Below, one piece after another: positions 41,263-50,168 of a stretch of DNA of 64,000 bases. Within the stretch, counting starts at the first letter, position 1; each line of letters opens with the position of its first letter. The notes beneath the pieces were generated by a model, which saw nothing but the letters and a program-made list of their open reading frames with translations, had not been told where the DNA came from and did no database searches. The stretch lies in contig NZ_CP075896.1 of NCBI RefSeq assembly GCF_018604545.1, forward strand, positions 3,224,001-3,288,000, read 5' to 3'. The stretch comes from Streptomyces koelreuteriae. GTDB lineage: Bacteria > Actinomycetota > Actinomycetes > Streptomycetales > Streptomycetaceae. The position numbers and the translations under genes are program-made.

Positions 41263-41335
41263 TAGCGGTGACCGGACTTGAACCGGTGACACAGCGATTA
41301 TGAGCCGCTTGCTCTACCGACTGAGCTACACCGCT
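41263..41335 (-). tRNA. tRNA-Met (CAT, elongator type)
   Basis: 73 nt without CCA. Acceptor AGCGGTG/CACCGCT, anticodon loop CTCATAA with anticodon CAT, discriminator A. A paired first acceptor base (A1-T72) argues against the initiator form. Confidence 0.93.
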
Positions 41336-41381
41336 GTGATGCGATCGGATCCCGCCTTGCGACGGGAACCTCACACACCAG

Positions 41382-41454
41382 AGCCCCAAAACGGAATCGA
41401 ACCGTTGACCTTCTCCTTACCATGGAGACGCTCTGCCGACTGAGCTATTGGGGC
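41382..41454 (-). tRNA. tRNA-Thr (GGT)
   Basis: 73 nt without CCA. Acceptor GCCCCAA/TTGGGGC, anticodon loop ATGGTAA with anticodon GGT, stem TCTCC/GGAGA. It stands just upstream of tRNA-Met on the same strand; the two are probably one transcript. Confidence 0.95.
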
Positions 41455-41738
41455 GAGCGATGAAGACATTACACGGTCTGCAGCCGTTCACCCAAATCCG
41501 TTTCGGGGCACCCGCCGCGGGCGCTCGGACCGTCCTGCGAGCAGCCTCGCGAGCGCCTTCCCTGCCGCCTCTCCCGCTCCCCTTTCCGCTTCCCTTCCGG
41601 CTTCCCTTCCGCACAGCGGGCCACACCGGTACGACTATTGCGCTCCTCCCCGCCATGGGCGGGAGGCCGTCCTAGGCTCGACTCACTCTGCGTGATCATG
41701 CGTCCTCCCCGTGCGCAAGCCCGAGCCCCTGGAGTGCG

Positions 41739-43001
41739 ATGCCCGACAGCCGGCCGCAGCCGCCACCGCCCCCGTCGTCGTCCTCGCCGGGTCCGGCCGA
41801 CCCGTCGTCGCTGCTGCTGTGCGGGGCGCGGCTGACCGACGGCCGGACCGTGGACGTACGGCTGGGCGGCGGGCACATCGAGGCGGTCGGGACGGCCGGC
41901 AGCCTGGCGGCGGGCGGCACGCGCGCGTGCGGGGCGCGGGTGGACCTCGGCGGCTATCTGCTCCTGCCGGCCCCGGCCGAACCGCACGCCCACGCCGACA
42001 CGGCCCTGTCGGCCGACGCCGAGGGCCCCGTCTCGTACGAGCCGCAGGACGTGCAGCGCCGGGCGACCGAGGCCGCGCTGCTCCAGCTCGGGCACGGGGC
42101 GACGGCGCTGCGGGCCCACGTGCGCGTGGGGGACGTCCAGGGACTCGGCGCGCTGGAGGCGGTGTTGCAGGCACGGCGGGCGCTACGGGGCCTGGCCGAG
42201 CTGACGACGGTGGCGATGCCCCGGGTGCTGACCGGGGTGGCCGGGGCGGACGGGCTGGCGGTGCTGCGGGACGCGGTGAAGATGGGCGCCTCGGTGGTGG
42301 GCGGCCGGCCCGACCTCGACCCGGATCCGACGGGGTACGTGGAGGCGGTCCTGGAGGTGGCCTCCGAGCACGGCTGCCCCGTCGACCTGCACACGGACGC
42401 CGGGGACCCGGCGCGGCTGGCCCGGCTCGCGGCGATGGCGGGCGGACTGCGCCCCGGCGTGACCCTGAGCCCGTGCGGCGATCTCGGACGGCTGCCCACC
42501 GAGGTGGCCTCTCGGACGGCCGACCAGCTCGCGGCGGCCGGGGTGGCGGTGGTGTGCCTGCCGCAGGGCGGCTGCGGTGGCGTGGACCACCGGGGCACGG
42601 CTCCCGTACGGCTGCTGCGCGCGGCCGGGGTGCGGGTGGCCGCCGGGAGCGGGGCGCTGCGGGACGTGTCGAACCCCGTGGGGCGTGGCGACCCGCTGGA
42701 GGCGGCGTTCCTGCTGGCCTCGCGCTACGGCCTGGCGCCCGAGGAGGCGTACGACGCGGTGAGCGGGTCGGCGCGGGCGGTGCTGGGGCTGCCCGAGGTG
42801 CGCGTGGAGGCGGGCTTCCCGGCCGAACTGCTCGCGGTGCGCGGGGACCGGCTGGCGGGGGCGCTCTCGCTGGCGTACAGCCGGGTGGTGGTGCACCGGG
42901 GGCGTGTGGTGGCACGGACCAGCGCGGTGCGGGAGTACTGCGATTCGGCGGCCGCGGCGGAACTGGGGCTGCCGCGGCAGGGGCGGGGGCAAGTGTCGTA
43001 A
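41739..43001 (+). CDS. Amidohydrolase-like protein, probably inactive
   Basis: 420 aa. A Pro/Ser-rich N-terminus (about 1-22) precedes an amidohydrolase fold related to cytosine deaminase. The first metal motif is present (PHAHAD, His83 and His85), as is a third histidine (His218 in VDLHTD). At the positions of the last two ligands of cytosine deaminase, the protein reads TLSPCGDL (243-250) and AAGSGALRD (301-309): the His and the Asp are missing, although the flanking SNPVGRGDPLEAAFLL is typical. It is therefore either a pseudoenzyme or uses other ligands. Followed 101 bp later by an NAD(P)-binding protein gene on the same strand. Confidence 0.75.
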   Translation: MPDSRPQPPPPPSSSSPGPADPSSLLLCGARLTDGRTVDVRLGGGHIEAVGTAGSLAAGGTRACGARVDLGGYLLLPAPAEPHAHADTALSADAEGPVSYEPQDVQRRATEAALLQLGHGATALRAHVRVGDVQGLGALEAVLQARRALRGLAELTTVAMPRVLTGVAGADGLAVLRDAVKMGASVVGGRPDLDPDPTGYVEAVLEVASEHGCPVDLHTDAGDPARLARLAAMAGGLRPGVTLSPCGDLGRLPTEVASRTADQLAAAGVAVVCLPQGGCGGVDHRGTAPVRLLRAAGVRVAAGSGALRDVSNPVGRGDPLEAAFLLASRYGLAPEEAYDAVSGSARAVLGLPEVRVEAGFPAELLAVRGDRLAGALSLAYSRVVVHRGRVVARTSAVREYCDSAAAAELGLPRQGRGQVS

Positions 43002-43102
43002 GGGCGGGGCGGGGGCCGGTGTGGGGCGCTGGGGTGAGGGGCGGTGGGGGCGTGGCCGAAGTCGTGCGGCGGACGGGGGCGTCCGGGCGTACGGTCGAAG
43101 GC

Positions 43103-43759
43103 ATGCGCATTGTCATCGCTGGTGGTCATGGTCAGATCGCGTTGCGGCTGGAGCGGTTGCTCGCCGCGCGCGGGGACGAGGTCGCGGGGATCATCCGCAA
43201 GGCCGAACAGTCCGACGATCTGCGGGAGGCCGGTGCCGAACCGGTCGTGCTCGACCTGGAGTCGGCGTCCGTGGACGAGGTCGCGGAGCGGCTACGGGGT
43301 GCCGACGCGGCGGTCTTCGCGGCCGGCGCGGGTCCGGGTAGCGGGACGGCCCGCAAGGACACGGTGGACAAGGCCGCGGCGGTCCTCTTCGCGGACGCGG
43401 CGGTGAAGGCGGGCGTACGGCGCCTGGTGGTCGTGTCGTCCATGGGCGCCGACCCTCGGCACGAGGGCGACGAGATCTTCGACGTGTACCTGCGCGCCAA
43501 GGGCGAGGCGGACGCGTATGTGCGCGGCCTGAACGCCCTGGACTGGACGATCCTGCGGCCCGGTCAGCTCACGGACGACGCCGGCACCGGCCTCGTCCGC
43601 CTGGAGGCGCGTACGGGCCGCGGGCCGATCCCGCGTGACGACGTGGCCGCCGTACTGGCGGAGTTGGTGGACACCGCCGCGACGGCCGGGCTCACCCTGG
43701 AGCTGATCAGCGGACCGGCGCCGGTGTCCGTGGCGGTGAAGTCGGTGGCGGGGAACTGA
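43103..43759 (+). CDS. NAD(P)-binding SDR-like protein
   Basis: 218 aa. The N-terminal dinucleotide motif is IVIAGGHGQIALRLERLL (residues 3-20), with the typical strand pattern of NAD(P)H-binding atypical SDRs (VVLDLES, FAAGAG, VVVSSMGAD). The end region ILRPGQLTDDAGTG and PRDDVAAVLAEL fits YwnB/NmrA-like proteins. Substrate is unknown. ATG preceded by GAAGG. Confidence 0.85.
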   Translation: MRIVIAGGHGQIALRLERLLAARGDEVAGIIRKAEQSDDLREAGAEPVVLDLESASVDEVAERLRGADAAVFAAGAGPGSGTARKDTVDKAAAVLFADAAVKAGVRRLVVVSSMGADPRHEGDEIFDVYLRAKGEADAYVRGLNALDWTILRPGQLTDDAGTGLVRLEARTGRGPIPRDDVAAVLAELVDTAATAGLTLELISGPAPVSVAVKSVAGN

Positions 43760-43780
43760 CGGCTTCCCGGTGGAGTTTCC

Positions 43781-43993
43781 CTAGAACAGAGGCAGTTGGC
43801 CAGGGAAGTCGGGCACCGCGTAGCCGTCCAGGGCCGGTTGCTCCGCACCGAGCAGCGCCTGTCGTCGGGAGCCCGGGCACGAGGTGAGTTCGCCGTGTTC
43901 CCGGGCGCCCGGCGGGTCGTGACGCGCGTACCGCCCCGCGACGACGGCGATCTCGCGGCGGCACTGGGGGCAGATTCTGCGGCGGGAGGACAT
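43781..43993 (-). CDS. Small putative zinc-binding protein
   Basis: 70 aa from the inner ATG; an in-frame extension to 44068 lacks a good ribosome site. The N-terminus has CPQC (residues 8-11) and a second cysteine in SCPGSRR, with His24 and His33 between, which could form a one-zinc site. Similar small proteins are common in streptomycetes and are unstudied. Convergent with the SDR-like gene. Confidence 0.6.
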   Translation of the reverse strand: MSSRRRICPQCRREIAVVAGRYARHDPPGAREHGELTSCPGSRRQALLGAEQPALDGYAVPDFPGQLPLF

Positions 43994-44088
43994 GGAGCCA
44001 GTGTGCCGCGCGAGCGGCCTGAGTATGCCTGTCCTCCTCTGCTGCGCGCCCCTTCTCTCTTCGCTCACCGCACCCCCACCCGGGGCTC

Positions 44089-44109
44089 TTGATTGCCTAA
44101 GTCAATCAA
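44089..44109. promoter_or_regulatory. 21-bp palindrome, MarR-type operator-like
   Basis: TTGATTG-CCTAAGT-CAATCAA, perfect 7-bp arms, unusually AT-rich for this chromosome. The form resembles MarR-family operators, but no MarR gene lies in the window near it. Confidence 0.45.
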
Positions 44110-44284
44110 TGGGCTTGACTGTGTCGGGTCGCATCGCGCTGGGCCGCCGCTCGCGTCAGGTCGCTGAGGGAGGCGGCGAACGCCTGTGGCGGCTGCGGGA
44201 GTTCAGCGTGGCAGCCGGCCGGGTGAGATACGCGCCACCCTGCCCCAAGGAACGCGCCACCCTTCGCGGCCACCGCATACGAAA

Positions 44285-44322
44285 AACCCCCTTCTTCCGC
44301 GTCTCCGCAGAGGAAGGGGGTT
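44285..44322 (-). terminator. Terminator after tRNA-Tyr
   Basis: Stem AACCCCCTTC paired with its GAAGGGGGTT-like arm; on the minus strand TTTTCG follows. It ends the tRNA-Tyr transcript 11 bp past the gene. Confidence 0.85.
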
Positions 44323-44332
44323 CTCCCCAGTG

Positions 44333-44414
44333 TGGCGGCGCCAGGATTCGAACCTGGGAAGGCTGAGCCGGCAGATTTACAGTCTGCTCCCTTTGGCCGC
44401 TCGGGCACACCGCC
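44333..44414 (-). tRNA. tRNA-Tyr (GTA)
   Basis: 82 nt without CCA, with a long variable arm. Acceptor GGCGGTG/CGCCGCC, anticodon loop CTGTAAA with anticodon GTA, discriminator A. It lies next to yajQ, the same place as the tRNA-Tyr attachment site of SLP1 in S. coelicolor; here the gene is intact and no integrase adjoins it. Confidence 0.95.
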
Positions 44415-44635
44415 GGGGGTTGCTGCCCTTCGAACCGCTTTTCGGCGGCGCTCCGTGGCAACGACGTAAACAATACCTGATGTGGAGGGGTGCTTCGCCA
44501 CCCGATTGATCGGCGCCCGGAGGGCGGGGGGTGGCTAGGCTTGTCCGGATGCGGCCCGGGACCTGAACGGGACCGGCGGCCGCCCACGTACGCCGGTACG
44601 CACGATACGCACCCCGATACAAGGAGCCACAGGAC

Positions 44636-45124
44636 ATGGCCGACTCCAGTTTCGACATCGTCTCGAAGGTCGAGCGGCAGGAGGTCGACAACGCACTCAA
44701 CCAGGCCGCCAAGGAGATCTCGCAGCGCTACGACTTCAAGGGCGTGGGCGCCTCGATCTCATGGTCCGGTGAGCAGATCCTCATGGAGGCGAACTCCGAG
44801 GACCGGGTGAAGGCGATCCTCGACGTCTTCCAGTCCAAGCTGATCAAGCGCGGCATCTCGCTGAAGGCTCTGGACGCGGGCGAGCCCCAGCTCTCCGGCA
44901 AGGAGTACAAGATCTTCGCTTCGATCAAGGAGGGCATCTCCCAGGACAACGCGAAGAAGGTGGCGAAGGCCATCCGCGACGAGGGCCCGAAGGGCGTGAA
45001 GGCGCAGGTGCAGGGCGAGGAGCTGCGGGTCAGCTCCAAGAGCCGTGACGATCTGCAGGCCGTCATCGCCCTGCTGAAGGAGAAGGACTACGACTTCGCC
45101 CTGCAGTTCGTGAACTACCGGTAG
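44636..45124 (+). CDS. YajQ-family nucleotide-binding protein
   Basis: 162 aa, the full length of the YajQ/UPF0234 family. It starts [20 protein letters not shown] and contains [12 protein letters not shown]. Some family members bind cyclic di-GMP and affect transcription in Xanthomonas; the role here is unknown. An AAGGAGCC ribosome site precedes the ATG. Its upstream side holds tRNA-Tyr in the opposite direction. Confidence 0.93.
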   Translation: MADSSFDIVSKVERQEVDNALNQAAKEISQRYDFKGVGASISWSGEQILMEANSEDRVKAILDVFQSKLIKRGISLKALDAGEPQLSGKEYKIFASIKEGISQDNAKKVAKAIRDEGPKGVKAQVQGEELRVSSKSRDDLQAVIALLKEKDYDFALQFVNYR

Positions 45125-45168
45125 GTCCGGTCGGGTCCTCGGGGCTCCCGGTCCGCACTGGTACGAGG

Positions 45169-45198
45169 AAGGGTGGGCACCTGTCGGTGTCCACCCTT
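45169..45198. terminator. Terminator between yajQ and the YeaQ-like gene
   Basis: 13-bp stem AAGGGTGGGCACC with complement (one G-T pair) and a 4-base loop, between the two convergent genes; TTCTCGT follows on the plus strand. Confidence 0.85.
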
Positions 45199-45229
45199 CT
45201 CGTCTGCCGGCCGCGTTCGGTGGGCACGC

Positions 45230-45496
45230 TCAGCTGCGCGAGTTGCCGAACAGGAGGCGGTAGGCGACCAGGAGGACGAGCGATCCGCCGATCGCCGCGG
45301 CCCAGGTCGTGCCGTCGTAGAAGTCCTTGGTGATCGGGTGGTCCATCCAGCGGGCCGATATCCAGCCGCCGATGAAGGCGCCCGCGACGCCGATCAGGGT
45401 CGTGCCGATGAGGCCGCCCGGGTCGCGCCCCGGCAGCAGGAATTTCGCGATGGCTCCGGCCAAGAGTCCGAGGATGATCCAGCTGATAATGGTCAT
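45230..45496 (-). CDS. GlsB/YeaQ/YmgE-family membrane protein
   Basis: 88 aa from the inner ATG (MTIISWIILGLL) with AGGGCAGG upstream. Three hydrophobic segments; the Gly-rich family pattern GLLAGAIAKFLLPGRDPGG and IGVAGAFIGGW. Stress-associated in other bacteria. No neighbours on its strand, so it is probably single. Confidence 0.9.
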   Translation of the reverse strand: MTIISWIILGLLAGAIAKFLLPGRDPGGLIGTTLIGVAGAFIGGWISARWMDHPITKDFYDGTTWAAAIGGSLVLLVAYRLLFGNSRS

Positions 45497-45689
45497 GCCG
45501 TGAACCTGCCCTTTCACGCTGTGCCCGCACTGTCCCGGCCATGTGATCTTGCTCCCGGCGGGCCGTGCCCGTGCGTCGTACGTCGGGCGTTCCGCGCGCG
45601 TCGTCCTTGCCGCGCGCTGTCACGCCGTCTTGGTCAGGAGGACGTCCTGGCGGCGACCGCCGGTTGCACTGATCAGTAGGGTGCGACGC

Positions 45690-46967
45690 ATGAACGCCTC
45701 CGGTTCCGGACTGCGCCGTACCCTCGGCGTGGGGGACGCCGTCGTCATCGGAGTCGGCTCGATGATCGGAGCCGGGATCTTCGCCGCCCTCGCGCCGGCA
45801 GCGCACGCGGCCGGGTCCGGGTTGCTCCTCGGGCTCGCCGTCGCCGCCGTCGTCGCCTACTGCAACGCCACGTCGTCGGCTCGCCTCGCCGCCCTGTATC
45901 CCGCCTCGGGCGGCACGTACGTCTACGGGCGTGAGCGGCTCGGGGAGTTCTGGGGGTATCTCGCGGGCTGGTCGTTCGTGGTCGGGAAGACGGCCTCCTG
46001 TGCGGCGATGGCGCTCACCGTGGGCACGTACGTCTGGCCGGGACAGGCGCATGCGGTGGCGGTCGCGGTCGTGGTGGCGCTGACCGCGGTGAACTACGGC
46101 GGGATCCAGAAGTCCGCGTGGCTGACGCGGGTGATCGTGGCGGTGGTCCTGGCTGTCCTCGCTTCCGTGGTGGTCGGGTGTCTGGTGTCCGGTGCGGCGG
46201 ACGCCGGGCGGCTGGGCATCGGGGCCTCGGGCGGTGCGGGCGGAGTGCTTCAGGCGGCCGGCCTGCTGTTCTTCGCGTTCGCGGGGTACGCCCGTATCGC
46301 GACCCTCGGTGAGGAGGTACGCGACCCGGCGCGCACCGTTCCGCGCGCGATTCCGCTGGCGTTGGGCATCACGCTGGTGGTGTACGCGTGTGTGGCGGTG
46401 GCTGTCCTTTCGGTGCTCGGGTCGGACGGTCTCGTGGACGCGGCGGCGCCACTGGCCGACGCGGTGCGGGCGGCCGGGGTCCCCTGGCTCGTGCCGGTGG
46501 TGCGGGTCGGTGCGGCCGTGGCCGCGCTGGGCTCACTGCTGGCTCTGATCCTCGGGGTCTCGCGGACGACGCTGGCCATGGCCCGGGACCGGCATCTGCC
46601 GGGGGCGCTGGCGGTCGTGCATCCTCGGTTCCAGGTGCCGCACCGGGCGGAGCTGGCGGTGGGTGCGGTGGTCGCGGTCCTGGCCGCCACGGTGGACGTC
46701 CGGGGCGCGATCGGGTTCTCCTCCTTCGGTGTGCTGGCCTACTACGCCGTGGCCAACGCGTCGGCGTGGACGCTGGATTCGGCATCCGTATCGGCATCGA
46801 CGGTGCCGGCGGCTCGGTTGGTCGCGGGAGTCGGGCTGGCCGGGTGCGTGGTGCTGGCGTTCTCGCTGCCGGCGGTTTCGGTGGTCGTGGGAGCGGGTGT
46901 GCTGGTGGTGGGCGCCGTTGTGTATGGAGTGCGACGGTGGGCTGGGACCAGGGCGGGGAGTGCGTAG
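45690..46967 (+). CDS. APC-family amino acid permease
   Basis: 425 aa with about 12 hydrophobic segments. The APC signature is in TM1 (VVIGVGSMIGAGIFAALAP, about 19-37) and the YPASGGTYVYGRE loop. GYARIATLGEEVRDPARTVP (about 202-221) is the conserved cytoplasmic region after TM6. It imports an amino acid or amine; the substrate is not readable. The ATG was chosen because upstream sequence lacks membrane character. Confidence 0.88.
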   Translation: MNASGSGLRRTLGVGDAVVIGVGSMIGAGIFAALAPAAHAAGSGLLLGLAVAAVVAYCNATSSARLAALYPASGGTYVYGRERLGEFWGYLAGWSFVVGKTASCAAMALTVGTYVWPGQAHAVAVAVVVALTAVNYGGIQKSAWLTRVIVAVVLAVLASVVVGCLVSGAADAGRLGIGASGGAGGVLQAAGLLFFAFAGYARIATLGEEVRDPARTVPRAIPLALGITLVVYACVAVAVLSVLGSDGLVDAAAPLADAVRAAGVPWLVPVVRVGAAVAALGSLLALILGVSRTTLAMARDRHLPGALAVVHPRFQVPHRAELAVGAVVAVLAATVDVRGAIGFSSFGVLAYYAVANASAWTLDSASVSASTVPAARLVAGVGLAGCVVLAFSLPAVSVVVGAGVLVVGAVVYGVRRWAGTRAGSA

Positions 46968-47139
46968 GACCGCGAGGCAGTGGGGACAGGCACTCCGCCA
47001 CCGGTGCTGGCCAGGCTCTCTTGTCCCCTGGCAACTGCTCGATCGCGGTCATGGGTTCATCATGCGGGCCGCCGCTGACAGCCGGGCGGGCCTGTGGACA
47101 ACCCCCGGTCTGTGGAAACCGGGCCGCGCGGCCTCGCGG

Positions 47140-47532
47140 TCAGCATGCGGTGAAGGGCTCGTCGGTCCGGACGATGTCGCGGCCGAGCGGGAGCAGCGAG
47201 ACCGGGATGAGCTTGAAGTTGGCGATGCCGAGCGGGATGCCGATGATCGTGACGCACAGGGCGATGCCGGTGGCGATGTGGCCGAGGGTCAGCCACCAGC
47301 CCGCGAGCACCAGCCACAGCACGTTGCCCACGCAGGACGGCGCGCCCGCGTCGTGGCGCTCGACCGTCGTGTACCCGAAGGGCCACAGGGCGTAGACGCC
47401 GATGCGGAAGGCCGCTATGCCGAACGGGATCCCGATGATGGTGATGCAGAGGAGCAGGCCCGCGAGCATATAGGCGAGGAACAGCCAGAAGCCGCTCAGG
47501 ACGAGCCATATGACGTTGAGAATGGTCCTCAT
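47140..47532 (-). CDS. YccF-domain membrane protein
   Basis: 130 aa with two YccF repeats, each ending in an Ile-rich motif: [14 protein letters not shown] near 29-42 and [14 protein letters not shown] near 93-106, plus flanking TM segments ([18 protein letters not shown] and [11 protein letters not shown]). Inner membrane, function unknown. Its start overlaps the htpX stop (ATGA), so the two are translationally coupled. Confidence 0.9.
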   Translation of the reverse strand: MRTILNVIWLVLSGFWLFLAYMLAGLLLCITIIGIPFGIAAFRIGVYALWPFGYTTVERHDAGAPSCVGNVLWLVLAGWWLTLGHIATGIALCVTIIGIPLGIANFKLIPVSLLPLGRDIVRTDEPFTAC

Positions 47533-48392
47533 TGCTTCCCACCTGCCATCTTCTCTAGCCGGGCGATGCGTTCCGCCATCGGCGGGTGTGTGGAGAACAT
47601 CTTCGAGAGGCCCTGGCCGGGGCGGAACGGGTTCGCGATCATCATGTGACTGGCGGTCTCGATACGCGGCTCGGGGGGCAGCGGGAGCTGCTTCGTGCCG
47701 AGTTCGAGCTTGCGCAGGGCGCTGGCCAGGGCCTGTGGGTCGCCGGTGAGCTGGGCGCCGGAGGCGTCCGCCTGGTACTCCCGGGAGCGGCTGATGGCCA
47801 GTTGGATGAGCGAGGCGGCGAGCGGGCCCAGGATCATGATCAGCAGCATGCCGAGCAGACCGGGGCCGTCGTCGTCGTCCGAGCGCCCGATCGGGATCAG
47901 CCAGGCGAAGTTGACCAGGAACATGATCACGGAGGCGAGGGCACCGGCGACCGACGAGATGAGGATGTCGCGGTTGTAGACGTGGCTGAGCTCGTGGCCG
48001 ATGACTCCGCGCAGCTCGCGCTCGTCCAGGAGGCGCAGGATTCCTTCGGTGCAGCACACGGCGGCGTTGCGCGGGTTGCGGCCCGTGGCGAAGGCGTTGG
48101 GCGCCTCCGTCGGGGAGATGTACAGACGCGGCATGGGCTGGCGGGCCTGGGTGGAGAGCTCGCGGACCATGCGGTAGAGCCCAGGGGCCTCGAACTCGCT
48201 CACCGGGCGGGCCCGCATCGCGCGCAGTGCCAGTTTGTCGCTGTTCCAGTAGGCGTACGCGTTGGTGGCCAGCGCTACCAGGACGGCGATGACGAGCCCC
48301 ATGCGGCCGAAAAAGCTGCCGATGACGATGATGAGGGCGGACAGTCCTCCGAGGAGGACTGCGGTCCTGAGCCCGTTGTGCCGGCGGTGCAC
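47529..48392 (-). CDS. htpX: M48 membrane protease HtpX
   Basis: 287 aa from a GTG start with TTGGAGGG 7 bases upstream. TM segments at about 11-50; zinc motif HELSH in [13 protein letters not shown]; second membrane pair at about 150-205; SREYQAD carries the third zinc ligand; [13 protein letters not shown] near the end. It degrades damaged membrane proteins. It lies downstream of nuoN on the same strand with a 252-bp gap, and is coupled to the yccF-like gene. Confidence 0.95.
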   Translation of the reverse strand: MHRRHNGLRTAVLLGGLSALIIVIGSFFGRMGLVIAVLVALATNAYAYWNSDKLALRAMRARPVSEFEAPGLYRMVRELSTQARQPMPRLYISPTEAPNAFATGRNPRNAAVCCTEGILRLLDERELRGVIGHELSHVYNRDILISSVAGALASVIMFLVNFAWLIPIGRSDDDDGPGLLGMLLIMILGPLAASLIQLAISRSREYQADASGAQLTGDPQALASALRKLELGTKQLPLPPEPRIETASHMMIANPFRPGQGLSKMFSTHPPMAERIARLEKMAGGKQ

Positions 48393-48644
48393 GGTACGCC
48401 CTCCAAGTGGTGCGGCAGGGGGACCCTTGCTCGGTGATCTGCGGTGCCACTGGTGCCGTGGTGTCACGTCCAGTGGACCCTCCCGTACTGGTCAACGCCA
48501 GGCGGGGGGCACTAGTTCCCTTGTGCGTGCGGCGCCGGGTTTGGGCCGTCCGGGTGAACGGCGCCAGGAAGCGGCACGCGCGCGCAGGGAGGCGGGTGCC
48601 CCACGCGCGCGTGGCGAAAGCGGCTGTCGTTCAGTGGCCGGCGT

Positions 48645-50168
48645 TCAGAAGAGGGCGGTGTCGGTGAAGCGCAGGACGAGCTGGGGTGCCCCCGACAGGA
48701 CAATGCCGAGGACGCCGGTCAGTGCGATCGCTGCGGTGAGAGGGACGGGGACGCGGTGCTTCTGGGGCTCGCCCTCGGGGGCGCGGAAGAGCAGGGTCGT
48801 CCACTGGAGGTAGTAGAACAGCGCGATGACGACGTTGACGGCCATGATCACGGCCAGCCAGCCGAGGCCGGCGTCGACGGCCGCCGCGAAGACGGTGACC
48901 TTGGCGAAGAGGCCGATGATGCCCGGCGGCAGTCCGGCGAGGCAGAGCAGGAAGAACGCGAGGATCAGGGCGGACAGAGGGTTCGACGCGTACAGGCCTC
49001 GGTAGTCGGCGACGCGGTTGAGGGACTTCGTACGGCCGACAAGGGCGGCCACGGCGAAGGCGCCGAGGTTCACGGCGCCGTACATCAGGGCGTAGGCGAC
49101 GGTGGAGCCGATCGACTTCTCGGCGTCCCCGGAGTACCCGGCGGCGGCGATCGGGACGAGCAGGTAGCCGGCCTGGCCGACGGACGACCAGGCGAGCAGG
49201 CGGACCGCGCTGTACGCGCGCGTGGCCTGCTGACGCAGGGCTCCGACGTTGCCCACGGTCATGGTGAGCGCGGCCAGGACCGCCAGGGCCGGGCCCCAGA
49301 GATCGGCGTACGACGGGAGGGCCACGACCGTGACGAGGATCAGGCCGCTGAAGCCGACCGCCTTGCCGATGACCGACAGGTAGGCGGCGATGGGCAGGGG
49401 CGCGCCCACGTAGGTGTCGGGCACCCAGAAGTGGAAGGGCACGGCGGCCGTCTTGAAGGCGAAGCCGACGAGGGTGAGGACGACGCCGGTCTGGGCGAGC
49501 GTGTGGAGCTGTCCGTCGACGTTCTGGATGCGGTCGGCGACCTGGGTGAGGTACAGGGTGCCCGTGGAGGCGTACACGAAGCTGATGCCCATGAGGCTGA
49601 CCGCGGTCGCGGTGACCGAGGACAGGAAGAACTTCAGGGCCGCTTCGGAGGACTTCCGGTCGCCGTACTTGAGGCCGACGAGCGCGAAGGCAGGCAGGGA
49701 GGCGACCTCCAGGGCGACGATCAGGGTCGCGAGGTCGCGGGAGGCGGGCAGGAGGGCGGCGCCGGCCGCGGAGGACAGCAGCAGGAACCAGTACTCCCCC
49801 TCGGGGAGCTCCTTGCGGCCGTCCTTCAGGGCGGTGACCGACAGAAGGGCGGTGAGGAGGGCCCCGCCGAGGACCAGGAACTGGATGACCAGGGTGAAGC
49901 GGTCCGCCGTGTAGCTGCAGACGGTGGCGTCGCCGGTCAGGCAGAAGGTGCTGCGGTCGCCGTCCAGGAGGGGCAGCAGCATCAGGGTGGCGGCGGCCAG
50001 GCCCGCCACCGACGTCCAGCCGAGCAGCGCCTTGCGGTGCTCGGCGACGAACAGGTCGGCGACCAGGACGACGAGTCCGACGACCGCCGTGAGGGTGGGC
50101 GGCGCGATCGCGAGCCAGTCGACGGACTGGACCAGCGACGCGGCCAGGGGCTGGGCCGGGGAGCTCAT
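48645..50168 (-). CDS. nuoN: NADH-quinone oxidoreductase subunit N
   Basis: 507 aa, about 14 TM segments, an antiporter-like proton-pumping subunit. Conserved features include LEVASLPAFALVGL and the helix with FKTAAVPFHFWVPDTYVGAP (near 260). Last gene of the partial nuo operon; its ATG overlaps the nuoM stop (ATGA). The sequence around 48601-48614, downstream, holds a perfect CCACGCG/CGCGTGG palindrome. Confidence 0.95.
   Translation of the reverse strand: MSSPAQPLAASLVQSVDWLAIAPPTLTAVVGLVVLVADLFVAEHRKALLGWTSVAGLAAATLMLLPLLDGDRSTFCLTGDATVCSYTADRFTLVIQFLVLGGALLTALLSVTALKDGRKELPEGEYWFLLLSSAAGAALLPASRDLATLIVALEVASLPAFALVGLKYGDRKSSEAALKFFLSSVTATAVSLMGISFVYASTGTLYLTQVADRIQNVDGQLHTLAQTGVVLTLVGFAFKTAAVPFHFWVPDTYVGAPLPIAAYLSVIGKAVGFSGLILVTVVALPSYADLWGPALAVLAALTMTVGNVGALRQQATRAYSAVRLLAWSSVGQAGYLLVPIAAAGYSGDAEKSIGSTVAYALMYGAVNLGAFAVAALVGRTKSLNRVADYRGLYASNPLSALILAFFLLCLAGLPPGIIGLFAKVTVFAAAVDAGLGWLAVIMAVNVVIALFYYLQWTTLLFRAPEGEPQKHRVPVPLTAAIALTGVLGIVLSGAPQLVLRFTDTALF

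Noticed and set aside
48601..48614. Perfect CCACGCG/CGCGTGG palindrome after nuoN as a terminator
   Set aside because: There is no loop and no T-run; it may be an operator or chance in GC-rich DNA.
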